A stretch of DNA of 64,000 bases from Phoronis australis (taxonomy: Eukaryota > Phoronida > Phoronidae), in contig NMRA01000165.1 of assembly GCA_002633005.1 (NCBI GenBank), positions 529,958 through 593,957 of the forward strand, in the 5' to 3' direction. Made by a program: the position numbers and the translations under genes. Under the pieces are notes generated by a model. It saw nothing but the letters and a program-made list of their open reading frames with translations. It was not told the DNA's origin and did no database searches. Position 1 is the stretch's first letter. Each line of letters opens with the position of its first letter. Below are positions 61,071-64,000 of the stretch, piece by piece.

Positions 61071-61489
61071 CCTACAGTGTGTTGCCATCACACTCTCTGC
61101 TTGTATGCCCGTCTTCCCGCAATCACGTGTATTTCATTGTTTATTTCGCTCTGTGTATGTTCATTCCACTCATTGCCCGAGGATGACATCGCGTGTTTCT
61201 TTTCTTAATTATCTCAGGATCTCGAGATCCCAACTTAATTATCTCGGATCTCGATTCTGTCAACATAGTCTGTTGTCAAATGTTCACCGGTCTCAGATAA
61301 TTAACCGTGTTTTTCACAACCAGTACTTGAAGTAGTTTGGGTGAAAACACGTTGCAAACAAAATTGAATAAGCGATCAGGCGCGTCGAGAGGGGGTGGAC
61401 AGGAAGGCCCACAACCTCTCAGGGCTCGTGGCACCGCCGATGAAGGAAAAACAGCGCAACAAAAAATAAAAGTTCCAGAGGTTTGAGCT

Positions 61490-62335
61490 TGTCGGCCTCA
61501 GTTGGACAAGGAGCATGCCACCCAAAAAACAACTTAATTTGTATCAATTTAGATCGAGAAGTTCTACTCCATAATGGTGTTGTGTATGTAATACAAGAGA
61601 TCATTCGTAGAACATATGTTTATTGCATCGCTAACACCAAACTACTGCAACACACGTGTACAGGCTAACAGTACATAAATTAATGTCAGATAGTCGCCAG
61701 GTGGCGTTGTCACTGCTCTACTGTAAACATAACATAACATGGCACGTACAGTTGTGTTACCTGACACCTGACGGCAGACGGAGGTGTTGAAATTATCCAA
61801 TGACGTCATTGGTTTCACACACAGTCTATTCAGCAGTTCACAACACGGGTTACTGGTGTCAGCTTATCGCTTGAATTCGTCGTTCAGCACCAATAAATAA
61901 TCAAACTTCGATGTAAAACCCTTAAAAATACACCGAGTTCTTATAAAAACGTGTTGTTTTATTTCGCTGTTACGGATTTATTGGTATTTGGACACACCGT
62001 AACCTCCAAAGTTCGGTAGGCCAATAAGGTCCGTAGCAAGGAGTTTGGGGTCTGTTCGGAGACGAATTCGAAGTATTTCCGTGAGATACAGACAGGAGAA
62101 CCCATGTCGGTGTTGTTTAGACTTGTGAATTTTTGAGTTCTAAACACGCAAAACGCTTGTTATCCTGGCCAGTGGCTCGGAGCCCGATCAGGCACGTCGC
62201 TGCCGGCCGGATTGACTTGTTATCCCGGTCAGTGGCTCGGAAACTGATCAGACATCACGAACATAAACCAGCCAAAGTTGGAAACTAAACTTCCAGTCAA
62301 GAAAATACTATACTAGTGAGCCAAAGTAATTTCGC
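61490..62335 (-). repeat. Interspersed repeat, minus-strand copy
   Basis: Inverse partner of 51190-51890, somewhat longer. On its own strand the GAGCCACTGGCCAGGATAAC segment is present twice (about 62160-62250), a local duplication of about 65 bp not seen in the other copy. Confidence 0.65.
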
Positions 62336-62795
62336 ATGTGATTGTGTTGGTGAATTATCCACGAACCTGCAAATCTACTTACTCGTCGGGAGCCGCGAAT
62401 TTAGGTTCCGCTTTGGCCACAGCACCGTCAGGGCAGAAGTTGTACATTGAAAATCATTACTTTGATAATGTAAATGTAAATAAAGACTCTCCTAACACAA
62501 GGCCGTGCGGGTGGAAATCGACTGAGTTATTTCACAACAATTTCTGCTTGCAAACACTAACTTAGCATGAGCTCACACGGCCTCGGTGTCCCGTCAATTA
62601 GTTTTATTGCACCCGAAAGCCGGTAACGCAGTGATTTATTCATTGCAGGCTTCTCAAATCATTTGCACTCACGAACACTCCAAAGGCATTACAAATTGCA
62701 TCTAATGAGGCAGAATTTGTTTCAGTTTTATATAAGTATTGGTTAGGGTGAGAATAATTCATTTTGAAACAGAACGCTCAGTAATAAACCTCAAC

Positions 62796-62950
62796 ATGGC
62801 AACTCGCAATCCCGACTTAGACGAGAGCTCATCAGTCGATCCCTACGATGACGTCGCAGGCAGATCGTTAAGTTTCACAGGAATACAGTGATGAAGAAAT
62901 ACTAGAGAGGCGCCGTGAACAAGCTCAGACAACGGAACGTATGGATTGGA
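62796..62950 (+). pseudogene. N-terminal fragment resembling P2X7-domain transposon-associated proteins
   Basis: ATG at 62796 reads MATRNPDLDESSSVDP, then a +1 shift gives EYSDEEILERRREQAQTTER. The acidic NPDLDESSS start followed by a YSDEEIxERR helix resembles proteins with a P2X7-C-terminal-like zinc domain that multiply in invertebrate genomes. The expected cysteine cluster does not follow. The family assignment is from memory and unverified. Confidence 0.35.
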
Positions 62951-63159
62951 TAGTTATTTGGTAAGCCGGCATTCGTCAGGCACTGTCGACGACTGCAGGC
63001 CACATACACGGAGATGTTTCACGGCCTCATACTTGCTATTTACAGCGTACTTTTCATTCTTCACTACCACGAGCCACTTTCTAAGCATTTCGGTCTCTCG
63101 AAGAAGTCGAAAAAAAAACGATATACTCGCTTTCCTCGCAGCTGCATAGTTCGGATAAT

Positions 63160-63330
63160 AGTCGGTGGGCCAGATTTTGTAGGGCCTCTAGAAAATGGTT
63201 TTTGTGAGTACTTTTGGGGGGCAATCTTATTTTGGTGTTTTTTAATTCATTTATTAGAGTGTTTTCAAAATCCAAAAAGTTCCCACATATAAAGTTGCAC
63301 ATTTTTGAGAAATTTGAGTTTGAAGTTACC
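63160..63330 (+). repeat. Dispersed repeat, copy related to 57130-57330
   Basis: Direct partner of 57130-57330, clearly diverged. Confidence 0.5.
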
Positions 63331-64000
63331 TAATAATCACCAAAGAGCTTAGTAAACTTATATTTGTAAAAACAACAGTTTTGGTGACTTTTTTGTAAAA
63401 CAAGTAATATGGTTCCACCAGTGTCATGGTATTGAACAATATTACACTCACATTACATGTTTTAATATTGTAAATAAATTGTAAACAGTGAAATTTAAAA
63501 AACGTAAAGAGACACCTAGTGGCAAAAATGCAAACTAAGTCTGAATGTTACTAGGAAGTTATTCTGGCATTGTCAGGCAACAAAAATAACACATAACACT
63601 TGAGACTGAGCAAAATTTGTGCCTCAATGACTAAAACATTGACTAATGGTGTAAAATACAGCTTGTTTGCATAATACACCAGAAATACGTTATAGTACAA
63701 AAACAATATGGTTGAATGATCTCTGTGAATGTGCACAAAGACTGTATGAAAATAATAGATTATTCTGACACCGTTTATCAAGCAGTATGAGACAAATACA
63801 TGACAATGATCAAAGTATGTACTTTCTATGACTTAATCAACAAATGAAATTAACTTTTTAATACAAAAAAGGAAATAACGGGGTTGGAGGTCTATTTAGG
63901 GTTGACTTGTCAAAGAACTATCCAATGTTATGCAGTCAGTGTTGCTGATGTTACTACAGTTGTCACAGCTGCACATTTCTGTACAGTTTGACCCAGCATT

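Larger units (their letters stand above)
59510..64000. other. SLC22-like intron (or downstream region)
   Basis: It contains a 22-bp tandem duplication (59666-59709), a Penelope-like tail (60870-61070), the repeat at 61490-62335, a transposon-related fragment (62796-62950) and a dispersed repeat (63160-63330). No further transporter exon was recognised. Confidence 0.5.

Overview
This is a window of animal nuclear DNA: AT-rich, with multi-exon genes, GT/AG introns of 0.3 to 6.5 kb, many dispersed repeats and few N gaps. The identifiable genes (WNT4, NUP37, HECA, an SLC22 transporter) are bilaterian. The repeat landscape (hairpin MITEs, fold-back elements, Penelope-like and non-LTR tails) suggests a marine invertebrate, perhaps a non-vertebrate deuterostome such as a hemichordate, echinoderm or cephalochordate. 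The species-level guess is inference only.

Layout. Minus strand, about 985-8355: the first four coding exons of NUP37, with the rest of the gene beyond the left edge. Plus strand, 11989-28626: a complete four-exon WNT4 gene, head-to-head with NUP37 across 3.6 kb. 28.6-37.1 kb: a repeat-rich intergenic stretch holding the only long N gap. 37130-39135 (+): a two-exon HECA (headcase) gene with a 3' UTR of about 1.1 kb. 40-44.5 kb: repeats and MITEs. 44551-48507 (+): a two-exon gene for an unrecognised protein of about 1,214 residues, lysine-rich and then cysteine-rich; this is the most novel coding feature. 48.6-58.3 kb: repeats, including a 3.4 kb element with long inverted ends and a decayed gene on the minus strand. 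58295-59509 (+): the first two coding exons of an SLC22-type transporter that continues past the right edge.

The genes do not form a pathway. WNT4 is a secreted ligand, NUP37 a nuclear-pore WD40 subunit, HECA a cytoplasmic developmental regulator and SLC22 a membrane transporter. Outside the genes the notable structure is mobile DNA. It includes a higher-order repeat carrying eight CTCF-like cores, a fold-back family with a palindrome just inside each end, two MITE families with 5-bp target-site duplications, and an element whose inverted ends are built from short subrepeats. Three perfect duplications next to N characters look like assembly joins rather than biology.
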